Of a stretch of DNA of 64,000 nt, positions 12,911 through 23,200 are shown in pieces. A program made the position numbers and the translations under genes. The notes under the pieces are model-generated. The model did not search any database and was not told where the DNA came from. It worked only from the letters and a program-made list of their open reading frames with translations. The stretch spans positions 169,274 to 233,273 of the forward strand of contig VCMS01000130.1 of the NCBI GenBank assembly GCA_022539475.1, in the 5' to 3' direction. How positions within the stretch are numbered: position 1 is the stretch's first letter; every line of letters begins with the position of its first letter. This DNA is from Gracilaria domingensis (Eukaryota; Rhodophyta; Florideophyceae; Gracilariales; Gracilariaceae).

Positions 12911-12922
12911 GTCGGGAGACCA
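12911..12922 (-). other. Primer-binding-site-like sequence of the gypsy-type element
   Basis: Two bases inside the 5' LTR the minus strand reads TGGTCTCCCGAC, complementary to a tRNA 3' end finishing in CCA. This is the expected position and form of a minus-strand primer site. The tRNA species was not identified. Confidence 0.55.
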
Positions 12923-12924
12923 CT

Positions 12925-13908
12925 TGTGGTGCAAACCCAGAACGGGTGAAACACGCACAGGATGTCCGAAGTTCTGCTCCCTAGGGGATGGTAACTCGGT
13001 GGAGGAGTCTCTGTTGACACCGGGGACCTGGGTGTAAGACCAGTAGTGTACTGAAGATAACCTACAGAGGTGAATGCAGAAAGTCCAATATCAGGAGAAT
13101 CACCAGCCAAGGACGGTGTAGAACCGAGGAATACCCGAAAAGGTGTGAGCCAGACACTCGGGAAGGAGGCGTAGCCCAAGAAACAAGGGAAAAAGAGATA
13201 CGTCCAAAGAGGAGACGCGGGCCGCGCACACGCAGGCAACAGGCCCGACGTCGGGGAGAAAGAGCAAGAAACAACCCAATACTGGGGCGGAGATCTGTCC
13301 TGCAATCAGGAATTAATAGAAATAGTGGACATCAATACCACACGGTATACACAGATTCCTTAGGCGTCCCAAGGGGAGTACGCGTACTTATACCTCTTGA
13401 GGTGACCCTCTGGGCGGAGTAGTACACCGGCAAGGGCAGTAGCGCCTAGAGCCCACACTCAAGATGAGTCTCAAGTGCTCTCTGATCCGAGTGGCAGTTC
13501 TCGAAGGAGAGGCTTGGTTACTTTACCATCAGGTGGTGTTCAGCCGCCCCTGCACCTCTAAGTACCCCAGGTGCAGGGCCGGTTGACCGATCACAATAGT
13601 GCACACCCGTACGGGTGGTACACGTACGCAACCCCACTGTCAGGGTGCAGAAAATAAAGACAAACTAAAATATTCCCCACAATGCTCCACGTGTGCACTA
13701 GCCATCCAATTCCACGTGTCCACGCCCAACCAGGGCCCTTGGCATATCCACGCCCGTCTACGGGTGCTAATTAAGATGAAATTAACCAACGGTTGAAGAC
13801 TCTCATAGGGGATGCACCTCATAATGTCAAGTGCCCCGTGCACGGGCGCATCGCTCATGTATGAAGAGCTTCCTCGTCAAACACCCTCAGAATCGGGTTT
13901 GCTCCACA
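12925..13908 (-). repeat. 5' LTR of the 13 kb gypsy-type element
   Basis: This 984 bp block is about 98.5% identical by eye to 852-1834, with the same TG...CA termini. It would hold the element's promoter. The gag leader lies at 12741-12924. Confidence 0.85.
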
Positions 13909-16200
13909 CTTTACGGTATGGTGCCATGTTGTTGAAGGTGTTGTTGATCATCCGTGCTTAGGTATTCCTTTGCGTTATCGAAAGTGAATATGAACGTATA
14001 CCGACCGGGGAGGCTGTGGAAGAATTCGGAGACAAAGGCCTATACTTTGGGGAGGTCTTTGCGTGATGGGCTGAAGTGGATATAGAGGAACCTGGTGTGG
14101 ATATCGATGAATGTGGTGAAGTAGCGATTGTTTTTTGTCGATGGGCGTGGAAATGGTCCGCATACGTCTGATGTGAGGACGTCATCTCGTTCTCGTGTGT
14201 GTGTGGTTTTGCGATCTGGTCGCTTTTTGATTCTGCCTTGGCGGCAGCCGCTGCATGACACCTTTTGGTGTACGCAGTTTTGGAGCAAAGTGTTCGGTAT
14301 GATACGTTATTTGAACATGTGCGCCAATAGCTGAAAAGTGGTATGGTTGAATATTAAGTGCCATTTGTGTAAAGCGTCGGTGCGTGGTTGTGTTTCAGTT
14401 GAGTGCCCTGGTTCGGTCGGTTGGAATCCGAGTAAGGTGAGTCGGAAAAAGCTGCGCTTTTGTACTGGTTTTTGAGTGTTGATGGTCTTGGCGGTGGTGT
14501 GTTGTTTTGAACGTGGTGGTAGAATTGTGGTTTGAGCCTTTGGTTTGTGTAGCGTTTTGTGTGTGTTGGATGTTGTGGATCTCGTTTTGGCTGTTGCTTG
14601 CGGGCGCTGCAAATTCAGATTGTACGCATTCTTATGCCATGTTGCGATACCAAGCAATTTAGTTCGGAACCTCTTGCTTAAGATGTATGCGTGTTGTGCT
14701 GTAAAGACGAATGGGCCGTATTTGAGCTGAGCGAATGGACAAAGAGTACGTTTCCTTCTACTTTTTGTAGATTAGCGTCGGTACACGTAATATCGTTTCG
14801 TTTCTAGTTTTGCTCGTAAATGTGGCCTTCAAGTTCGTTTGTAAGGTGTAAAGAGACGCAGTGTTTCTTATGATGGTGTGTGGTAGGTTAGTTGCATTTT
14901 TTGTGGTGTGGAAAATAACGGAAGGGTGAGCGAGGAAATTTAATGACTACGTAAACTCTTCCTCAGTGTCCGTGGGGCTTTCAAGATACTCCACCGCCTG
15001 CAGGTCGTGAAAAATTTCATTTGACAAGTCATGGTCAGATATGACCGATTGTTTTGCGCTCGGTTGTTCTCGTGTTCGTCTAGGTTTTATGGGTTAGAGT
15101 GCATTTAGGTTTTTACTAATTTCAGTTATTGCGTGGCGTATATCCGTGATACGGTAGTAATCGTATGGTCTTCGTTCTTTTTGTCGATAGAGATGGCTGC
15201 CGTGGTATTCCGAACTGCTATGGCGTTGGGCGAAGGTATTAGTTGTTCGGCAAGTCGGCGAGTGTGCGGGAGTAATAGTAGTTCATATTGTTAAAGGCGG
15301 TGTAGTGTCTTGACAATGGCTGTAGAGGGATTGTACATTATCATGATTTGCCCGAGTTAACTGAAGCGCTCGTCGGATGCCACTACCTGTAAAGTATTAT
15401 TAATTGTGATGTGTTTTTCTCCAATTCTAGGAGCTTGAGTTAGTATTTGCTTTTCTCTAACGGCTTTGTAACTGGTAATGTGATCGGAGACCGTACCAGT
15501 GCGCTTGAGATTCAGCGCTTAGTTTGCAAGGCTGGAGTACTCTCTGTTGACTTTGGATTCAATGCATTCTTTGGAAGCAGAGACTAACTTTGCTGGAGAA
15601 GATTGGAATATAGAAGGGTTTGCGAGTAGTGTAGACAATTTGCTGGTAATGCTTTTAGTAAGTGTTCGCCGTAAGCTTGCGGTAGCTTTTCGGTCGGCTG
15701 TGGATTGGGGTTGGAATATTTGGCCGAGAAGTTGACTGTATTCATGTTCGACTAAAATGTTTTTGAGATTACGTTGCCACTGATGAAAATTGTCGAGCCT
15801 GAGTTATAAAAGTTTTTGGTGAATCTCCACAGTGGAAACTGATACATTGGACTTTGAATTGGTGGAGCCGATTTGGAGGCCATATTGAGAGCTTGGCGCT
15901 TGTCCAAAGTTTGTGCCAAATTTGATGGGTGTGTCAATAGTGTAGTCTACGTTCTCTTGGCGTGAGTTCGTCGAATTCGTTTAGATCTGGGGCGGGAGCA
16001 AGGCTCTGACCGCTGATCGGTTGGTTGGGTTCGGATCGTGCGCTTGGTGCGGCAATGGTGCCCATAACCTGAGATGAGGTGAAGCCGATGGCCGGAATGG
16101 CTTGGTCGGCGTCGGCGTGGTTGGCTTTATGGTTGGGTGTGTGGCGTGTGCACGTACGCCGCGCGTGCTAACAAACCTCATGAACTCGTAGAACGGCCCT
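13909..16200 (-). mobile_element. Decayed Ty1/copia-type remnant
   Basis: On the minus strand, 14,400 down to 13,909 encodes a GAG-pre-integrase/integrase-like stretch: a WH...H zinc-finger start, then CSGCRQGRIK, DVCGPF and FTTFIDIHTRFLYI, the usual start of a copia integrase core. Further upstream, about 15,950-15,300, there is a copia gag-like stretch (LDNFHQWQRNLKNIL, VSDHI). Gag precedes integrase in that order, and integrase precedes the missing RT, which fits Ty1/copia. The piece is broken in many places and ends where the gypsy LTR begins. LTRs were not found, and the right boundary is approximate. It is clearly older than the neighbouring gypsy-type element. Confidence 0.6.
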
Positions 16201-16284
16201 GATTGCGACATGACTGGTGTCAAAAGACTTTCCTCAAGTTGGAAACGATGCATGCGAACCGTGGTTTTGTTTTGCGATTGCAGT

Positions 16285-17099
16285 AAGCGGGTCAGTGAAG
16301 GGAGTATGTTGGTTTTGCGCTGTTTTTGCATCTTGGTTTTCGATTGTGCGATAGTCATTATCGGTATGTGCATGGCCTGGAAGTATGGCTGGACGAGATC
16401 ATTGGATACACGCACTTGTTGAGTTCAAGGATTGTAGGATCTTATAGATCTGGGACATGGCACGAAGGGGACCTTGAAAGAATAGCTGGAGATTTGGCAG
16501 CTTTTTCGTGGACGACGGCTGGAGCCTTGCGCGGCCTGGCTTATGAAGACAACCTGAAAGAATTGTTCGCTGAAGGGGATGTTCGTCGTGTCTTGAGTAG
16601 CAAAGCGCGACCGGACCATTGCGTGGATGTTATACGGGGGTCACTTATTGAAAGCGAAGCTGTTTTAAACAGAAGCCCGGAGGGAAACGGATGTAGTAGC
16701 GTAGAGCACTGTTGGCTTTTGTGGTACTTGCAAGCCATGCTAAAGCATTCGATGGCGTGCCATAATATTGTGAAAGTACCGTTGCCATTTAGATACGTAC
16801 AACATATACGAATATTCTTGGTACTCTGGTTGCTCATGCTGCCACTCGGTCTCGTCGAATCCACGAGATGGATAAGTATCTTGTGGATTGTATTCATCTC
16901 CTATGGTGTGGTTGGAGTGGAGCACTGGGCTCCAGAGCTAGCCAACCCGTTTGGGTTTGACTTGTCTGACTTGCCGTTGGATGCGCTTTGTCACCGTGCT
17001 GTGGCCATTGTCAAGACCAACCTGGACCAATTCAAGAACGGGCTTGCTCCGTTTATTCGTCGGGATCGCTGTGGATTTCCCGGACAACCTGAGGAGTAA
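16285..17099 (+). pseudogene. Bestrophin-like anion channel gene, 5' part missing or unresolved
   Basis: The C-terminal half is clear: residues encoded at about 16,770-17,060 read PLPFRYVQHIRIFLVLWLLMLP, then VGVEHWAPELANPFGFDLSDLPLD. These are the bestrophin/UPF0187 hallmarks (two late membrane helices and the PFG.D..DLPLD signature). Bestrophins are chloride or bicarbonate channels of plasma, thylakoid or organelle membranes. This frame has no ATG before the conserved part. A likely first membrane helix (GSMLVLRCFCILVFDCAI) lies in another frame at about 16,300-16,360 just before a GTATGT donor, so short introns may be involved, but the conserved FR.N..Y.R.WEGR segment is not seen. The copia-like remnant lies directly upstream. 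A truncated pseudogene or a gene with unresolved first exons are both possible. Confidence 0.6.
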
Positions 17100-17868
17100 T
17101 CTTTAAAGCGTAGCTACTCACTCTTTGTGAGGGAGTAAACAAAAGTGCGCGACATTTTATGTCCATGATTCGCGTAAACCGTCGCGGTCAGGCTTCGAGG
17201 AGTCGGGGTAGATACTTGCGGCACCGTTCGTCTATAATAGGTGCACACGTGCAGTATAGTTCAGGAGTAACGAGGGGTGCCGACGCTGACGACGAGGGTG
17301 AAGACTACGCATGGCGCAGCAGGACGAAGCAGGTCGGAGCCGGGCGAGAAAGACGTGAACGGACGTGTCCTGATCATGCGGAATGCGCTTCCACGGTGCA
17401 GAATCGATGCCCTCACGACCGTTGGGCCGGTACAATTTTTGCACACGACGAGGTAGCCAATCACACTTCCGCACTCAACGGCACTACTGGTGGACACGTG
17501 GCGGATGCACATTGCTGGATCGGGCTGCAACGTGCCGCAAGCTTCTTGCAGCTAGTAAGCGTCGTGGTGTTCTCGGTAGGATATCATACGAAAGACGCGA
17601 TTGCACACCCTGACTTAGGACAGCCCTCATCTGACTCCCTGCGCGTTCACACCGCTCCCTGTACGAGTGCAATAGCAGCATCGCGTCATCTCCTCTCTTC
17701 CGTGAACTTCATCTTCCTCATTTCTTTTCTGCGACAGCGACAGTGCAACCCAGAGCATCTTGTCGCCTTTCTAGACGAGTAAGTACCTAATTTTTCGCTG
17801 AGGACGTGTTTGCAAGCCCGTGTTCCCTGGCACAGCTCTCGTGGCGAATTCGCTGCCTCTGACCGGCA
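17100..17868. other. Intergenic/5' region of the kinase gene
   Basis: An ATG-started frame of 207 codons (17159-17782) is present but reads like random sequence, with no domain, so I do not call it a gene. A GTAAGT word at its end (17779) could be a splice donor of an untranslated leader exon, but no matching acceptor is clear before 17869. Confidence 0.4.
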
Positions 17869-18744
17869 ATGGTGCGCGTCGGACCCTATGAACTGGGAGC
17901 CACGCTTGGCAGGGGAAACTACGGGCTCGTGAAACTGGCTGTCAACTGCGACACAGGTGAGCAGTTTGCTGTGAAGATAGTCAAGAAAGAGGTACTACAG
18001 GATGAGGCTCAGGGCAATGTCGATATCAAGCGCGAGATTGCTATTATGAAAGCTTTGGACCATCACAACATCGTCGCTTTGAACGATGTACTGTATTCTC
18101 CAAAACGGGTCTTTCTGGTCATGGAACTCGTTAGAGGAGGAGAACTGTTTGAAAGTATAGTGAAGAATGGACGTCAACCTGAAGACATAGCTCGGAAATA
18201 CTTTCACCAGCTTATCGATGCTGTGCACTATTGCCACCATAGAGGCATTTACCATCGCGATCTCAAACCGGAGAACCTGCTACTTGGGGAAAACGGAGAA
18301 CTGAAAATAACAGACTTCGGTTTCAGCGCCATGAAGGACTACGGGTCACACATGTTGAAGACAAATTGTGGTTCTCCTCATTACTGTGCGCCAGAAGTAT
18401 GGAACGGTGATCAGATACAGTATGATGGCCGAAAGAATGACGCCTGGAGCTGTGGCATTATTCTCTACGTAATGCTTACCGGTAAGCAACCATTTTACGA
18501 TGAAGATGACGATGTTCTGTTGGACAAAGTTAATGCAGGAGTTGTCGATTATCCAGATTATGTGTCAGACGGCGCTAAGGATCTGATGGAGCGTCTCATG
18601 CAGAAGAATCCAAAGAAACGGTACTCACTGTCGAAGGTAAAGCGCCACCCGTGGTTTGCCATTGGTTATGATGCCGAGAGGGATGCTTTGCTAAAGCAAC
18701 AAGTAGGGCGCCGTGAGCGCAAAGAGAGAGAACGTGGAAAGTGA
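17869..18744 (+). CDS. SNF1/SnRK/CIPK-like serine/threonine protein kinase, catalytic domain only
   Basis: This 291-residue protein is essentially one kinase domain. It has the glycine loop GRGNYGLV (14-21), the ATP lysine K36, helix-C E56, catalytic loop YHRDLKPEN (H129-R130-D131), DFG (149-151), activation-loop T165 in TNCGSPHYCAPE, and the APE motif. The T-x-C-G-S-P-x-Y activation segment is the mark of the AMPK/SNF1-related CAMK group and is the site LKB1-type kinases phosphorylate. Family members usually carry UBA, KA1 or NAF regulatory domains after the kinase core; here only about 30 residues follow, ending in a basic, Arg/Lys/Glu-rich tail. It may be unregulated in cis or rely on partner subunits. 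The ATG at 17869 sits directly before the first kinase strand. No intron is needed. Confidence 0.9.
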   Translation: MVRVGPYELGATLGRGNYGLVKLAVNCDTGEQFAVKIVKKEVLQDEAQGNVDIKREIAIMKALDHHNIVALNDVLYSPKRVFLVMELVRGGELFESIVKNGRQPEDIARKYFHQLIDAVHYCHHRGIYHRDLKPENLLLGENGELKITDFGFSAMKDYGSHMLKTNCGSPHYCAPEVWNGDQIQYDGRKNDAWSCGIILYVMLTGKQPFYDEDDDVLLDKVNAGVVDYPDYVSDGAKDLMERLMQKNPKKRYSLSKVKRHPWFAIGYDAERDALLKQQVGRRERKERERGK

Positions 18745-20240
18745 CACCGAAGTGAGCGGGTTTTAACTATGAAAACATCTTGATTCGCTTCTTCATCTCG
18801 CGGTACAGCAATCCTCAGTAATTGGGAAACTTGGAGCCGTCGATAAGTTTTGAAAGGAGCTGCTCCTTCCTGAGTAATTGCAGCAAGATGTTGAGAGAAA
18901 CGAGGAAAACTGGGAAGTACAGCACCGTGTAGAATTATTACTAACTAACGCCTTATGTCAAAACCAGGTCCACACGTTTGTATATAAACTAATGAATATA
19001 TATATGAATCGTTATACACATTGGGCTCTAGTAGCGGGCATCTAAAGTTTTGTGGTGAGATTGTGATGCTTGACTTCGTGCCGTCGGGAATAACTGCAAC
19101 GGCCACTTTTTAATGTCCTGAGAAACCGAAATATAGATTACATCGAGCCGCGACATCTTTTGTTTAGTAGTAACAGCATTTTGTTTGTTAACAGAGGCTT
19201 TATTTTGGACGCTGCAGATAGACAAACAAAGCGATGCCATACGATTCGATTTATGTGCAGGGTAGAAGGGTTTACCTGATAGCGGGCAGCAACGAGATAA
19301 AATAGAACCAAACTGCTTTCGAACAATCACTGTTGAACTCATCAGGCCCAAACAGCCATTTGGAACGAAAGATGCCATGTACGCATTGGCATTGCTGGTA
19401 TTCAGAAGGAAGAGAAACGAGAAGAGGCTAGCAACGTTCTGCCCGAACTTCCTTTGAAAACAACTACCAACGGTTCCCTTGTAACCGAGGTTCAGCCAGT
19501 CAGGTTTGAAAATATTCATCATACTCTGGTTCGAAGGACATTATACTAGTGCGACGTGATTCTGGGGAATATAACGGGTGTCGAGGACTGCGTTCATTCG
19601 CTCTCTCTTCCTGTACTGAGGCCAGACTTTGCTCCGGTGATTACTTGGCATGCATGGCCATGTGAGGTTATAAGAATTAATGAACTATACGAGGGAACAT
19701 CACGGGGCCACATCCAACAAAGGCTGCGATGCCGCCGTATCTTACACCTACCACATCATCCCGGTGCCTTCTCTATAACACAGACCAAGAGCTTCAACAG
19801 TCGCAGCTGCTCAAGATGAATATTGCATAGGGTCAAACGATGATGATCTGCTCACACAGATGATCTTGAAGGTGCAAATTGGAGCAGCAAGAAATAGCCC
19901 ACAATGCGCTCTGGGAAGTTAAGAAAAGAGAAATACATCTGCCAATTATTTGACACGCCGGTTTGTTCTGGTTTTTTAGAGTGAAACGCTGAAATCGTGC
20001 AAAAGGTTCTTACATATGAGGCGCTGGATACGGATTGTACGCGGATCAATTTTCCTTGTTTTCCACTTTTTACTATGTAACTATCCCTACCTGTCAGCTG
20101 TGTCGACTTCGTGGACGAAGTTCGCACGACCGCGAACACCGTCGGCGCGTTTTTCTTTACGCGGCGGTGGGGAAATTCTCTAGACTTCTTCGGGATTCAA
20201 GAAGGCAAACGGCGAAATACTTGTTGTTCCCCGTTCCCTG
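18745..20240. other. Intergenic region with an uncertain minus-strand frame
   Basis: The kinase 3' flank is AT-rich (TATATA words near 18,980-19,015). A minus-strand ATG frame of 164 codons (19028-19522) starts MMNIFKPDWLNLGYKG and has one hydrophobic stretch, but I recognise no family and the second half looks random; I leave it as a weak hypothetical. The last 200 bp form the leader of the next gene. No repeats or RNA genes were recognised. Confidence 0.35.
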
Positions 20241-23200
20241 ATGAAGCGTCAATCCTATCTAGGCCCATCCCGACGACTTCCCAAAGCGCCACTACCTTTC
20301 AACCTACCATCGTTGCGTCGTGAAGCTGGCGGAGCAGGAGGAGGCATCGCTGGTGCTGGCGCAAAATGGGCCAGTCCTCGTGCTGAGGTTGTCGAAGAGA
20401 GTCGTGACGAGGAGAAGCATGATGAGAGATCAGCAGGCTCGAAAACTGCCTGGGGTGGTGCCGGATTGCGAGTGCGCACACAACCCGACTTCCCCGAGCT
20501 CTCTCGTCCCGGGATGCCATCGCTGGGAAATGCTGAAAAGGGCGCTAAAAGAGCTGAAGACACGAAAGCTGTGAAAGAGCCAGAAGACAGACCTGAGGCG
20601 CTCGTAGCGAAACCTTCCACATCTTCTTCTACCACTAGTGCGAAGCCTGTTGTAGAGGAGGATGATTGGGCGGAAGACGACGACGGAATGGATTTCACTG
20701 CAGATGTTTCTCTTCCCGAGGTGAATATTCCTGATGTTCCTCCCCCTCCACCTCGTACGACGCCTTCGCTCCCACACTCGCCTGCCTCTCTTGCACCGCG
20801 TTTTATACCTGGTCATGGTTTGCAGAGGAGAAACGTGGTTCCACCCCCAGCCGCTCACTGGGCTCATGCTATCAAGCTGCAGCAGATGGATAGGTTGAGC
20901 GAATCAAGAGGACGCCCAAGCCCTCGGATGCGTGCAGGTGAAGTTCCATCTGGGTCAACCTCGGGCGCTATTGATCTAAAGCTGCTAGAAGAGCAGAAGA
21001 CTATCATGAAGACGAAGGCAGAACTGGCTCAAGAAGCGCGACGGAAGGAAGAGGCTGAGCGGGAAAGAATTCAGAAAGAACGCGCTGCAAAAAAACTGCG
21101 GGAGCTTGAAGAGAGGCTTCGGCTAAAAGAAGAACGTCGTCGCGCAGATGAACAAGCTGCAAAAAGAAAACCGACCGCACACAGCGCTGATCCAGCTGGA
21201 TCGCGACGCCCAGTTCACTTGACACTTCCACCTGATGTCTCAAGAAAGGCAGATGTGCGGAATATTGGCTCGAAAGCACAAACTACATCCGTAGCACCAG
21301 AGCATGAAAGTTCGCGTCGTGTTGTTTTACAACGTCCACGAGAAGAGGCGGGACAAACTGAGTCTAGAGGAGGCAACGTCTTTAATTCTTCCGAATATGG
21401 TCGAGATAATAGTAGAGTAGTGCCGTCTACAGAACAGAACGATGGCCAAGCTCCAGCGAAAGCTGTAGTCACCAAAGATTTGCCCCCTGCTACGTCCTCA
21501 TCACAGGAGTCTATTCCAAGCAAGAATCCTGTCCAGACTTCCGGGCGTACTAACGCTGTTTCTACTCAGCATTCATCGCGGCGGAACAACAGATCGACAG
21601 GTGCCTCTTGTGGGACTATCGAAGCACCAAGTTCAAATGCGGTACCTGCATCTTCGCCCGCAGGAAGAATGCGCTCTTCTAGTCGATCAGTTGAGACAAC
21701 AAGCAACGGGTACGAGCGCCGCCGCAGCAGCCCGTCTCGTCGTGAGCGTTCCCACCGTTACGGTTCACAGGAGTCAAGGAGTCATGAATATATCTCGTAC
21801 GGACGGCGCCGTAGAGCATATGCTGAGCGACCAGATTATGACGGACCTACAGAGAACGAAACTCGAGAGGAATGGCTGGATAGGAGACGGAAGAAGACAG
21901 AGACGAGGGATGCTGTGCGTTTTGTTATAGAGCAAATCATACACAGAGCGGTGTGCGGTGATCGACGACGCGGCCGACGCGTTTATTCCCGTAGACCAGG
22001 TCCAGGCTCATCCCAAGGTTCACGAACGAAACAGGAGTCGTCGAAGCGAGCCCCCACGGATGATACAAGGAGCTGTACACATACTGTGAATTCCGAAGCG
22101 TCGAGTAGTCGTAAAGAGGAAACGAGCAACACAACATCCACACCAGTTTCTTCAAAATCCACTCCGATCGGTCTGCACACATCATCAGAAGGCAGAGATG
22201 CTGATCTTGTCAAGGATGGAACCGCCCAGGATGTTGCGACAACCACGGCTACTTCGATTTCGAAGCCTCCCCAACCTTTGCAATTTCAAGAAGAAACGCC
22301 CAAACAAGCCCCCCAGCGTCGAGTGGCACCAGCTCCATTACGCCCTGCTCCATGGGCTCCAAAGACAAGCGATGCGAAGAGGCAACAAAACTTAATTTCT
22401 CCCGTTACCGCACAGATACGAGCGGAGGCGGCACAGCAAGCGGCGAAAGCGTTGAAGACAGGAAGTCGTGCAGTACAACAATCTGGAGACTCTCTAGGTG
22501 TGCATGTTTCATCTTCAAGCTCACCAAACGCAGTCGAGATGTTGGGAACTACTTCCCATCCGTCGAGTACCGATCAGTCTGAGCATACATTCAGGGAATC
22601 AGATATGGCGCTGCAGTCAGCTAAGAGATCGTCGCCATCCGACAGTTCAAATAACAGACTTGAACAGACTTTCACGCATACAAATGTGAATCGTTTGGCA
22701 GCGTCGAACTGTTACAAGGACGACTCTGTCACCATTCCTCCCACACTAGGGGGAAATGTAAAGGTCTTAATGAAGCCGAATACCAGAAGAGATCCTGGCA
22801 AGGAAGGCCAAGGTTATGTTCTTTCACAGAATGGAAATATTGCACGTACTGTTCACGACTCAAACCAGAATATTAGACCAGAAGTAGAACAGAACAGAGC
22901 AGTGGTACGTCGAGGGCGCGGAGGGAAATCCGAATTCAGTCGTCGAGGTCGTCGAGAGTTTTCAAACAGGTCAGATGAAGTTTCAGACAACGTCAAAAAC
23001 GGATCCAGTCTTGCAGATGTCAACGGCAAACTTACACGGGGAAGCCCTGAAGAGAAAATGCGCAAACCTTTTGAGGAAGATGATGGTGAGGAGTCAAGGG
23101 CCTGGGCAAAAGGTAGCAGAACGTCACTTCCAACTTCATTTGACGAGATCACCCGTGCTTTCTTAAATCAACCGGCAGCTTTTCCGCTTGTCGGTGCCCC

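Larger units (their letters stand above)
852..13908 (-). mobile_element. Ty3/gypsy-type LTR retrotransposon, about 13 kb, minus strand
   Basis: Two direct repeats of 983-984 bp (852-1834 and 12925-13908) bound the element. Each starts TGTGGTGCAAACCC and ends GGGTTTGCTCCACA. On the minus strand the order is 5' LTR, a tRNA-primer-type site, gag, protease, start of RT, a long eroded pol stretch, an opposing coding-like tract, polypurine tract and 3' LTR. Gag lies before a pol that opens with an aspartic protease and then RT, which is the Ty3/gypsy order at this end. The LTRs differ at only about 1-1.5% of sites, suggesting recent insertion, yet the pol interior is badly broken with many breaks. 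The outer flanks (ctcta and cttta) match at 4 of 5 bases, so a target-site duplication is possible but inexact. Confidence 0.8.

Noticed and set aside
17159-17782. 207-codon plus-strand ORF upstream of the kinase
   Set aside because: Composition looks random and there is no domain; more likely leader or intergenic sequence.
19028-19522. 164-codon minus-strand ORF
   Set aside because: Starts at a good ATG but no family is recognised and the second half is not protein-like; kept only as a note.
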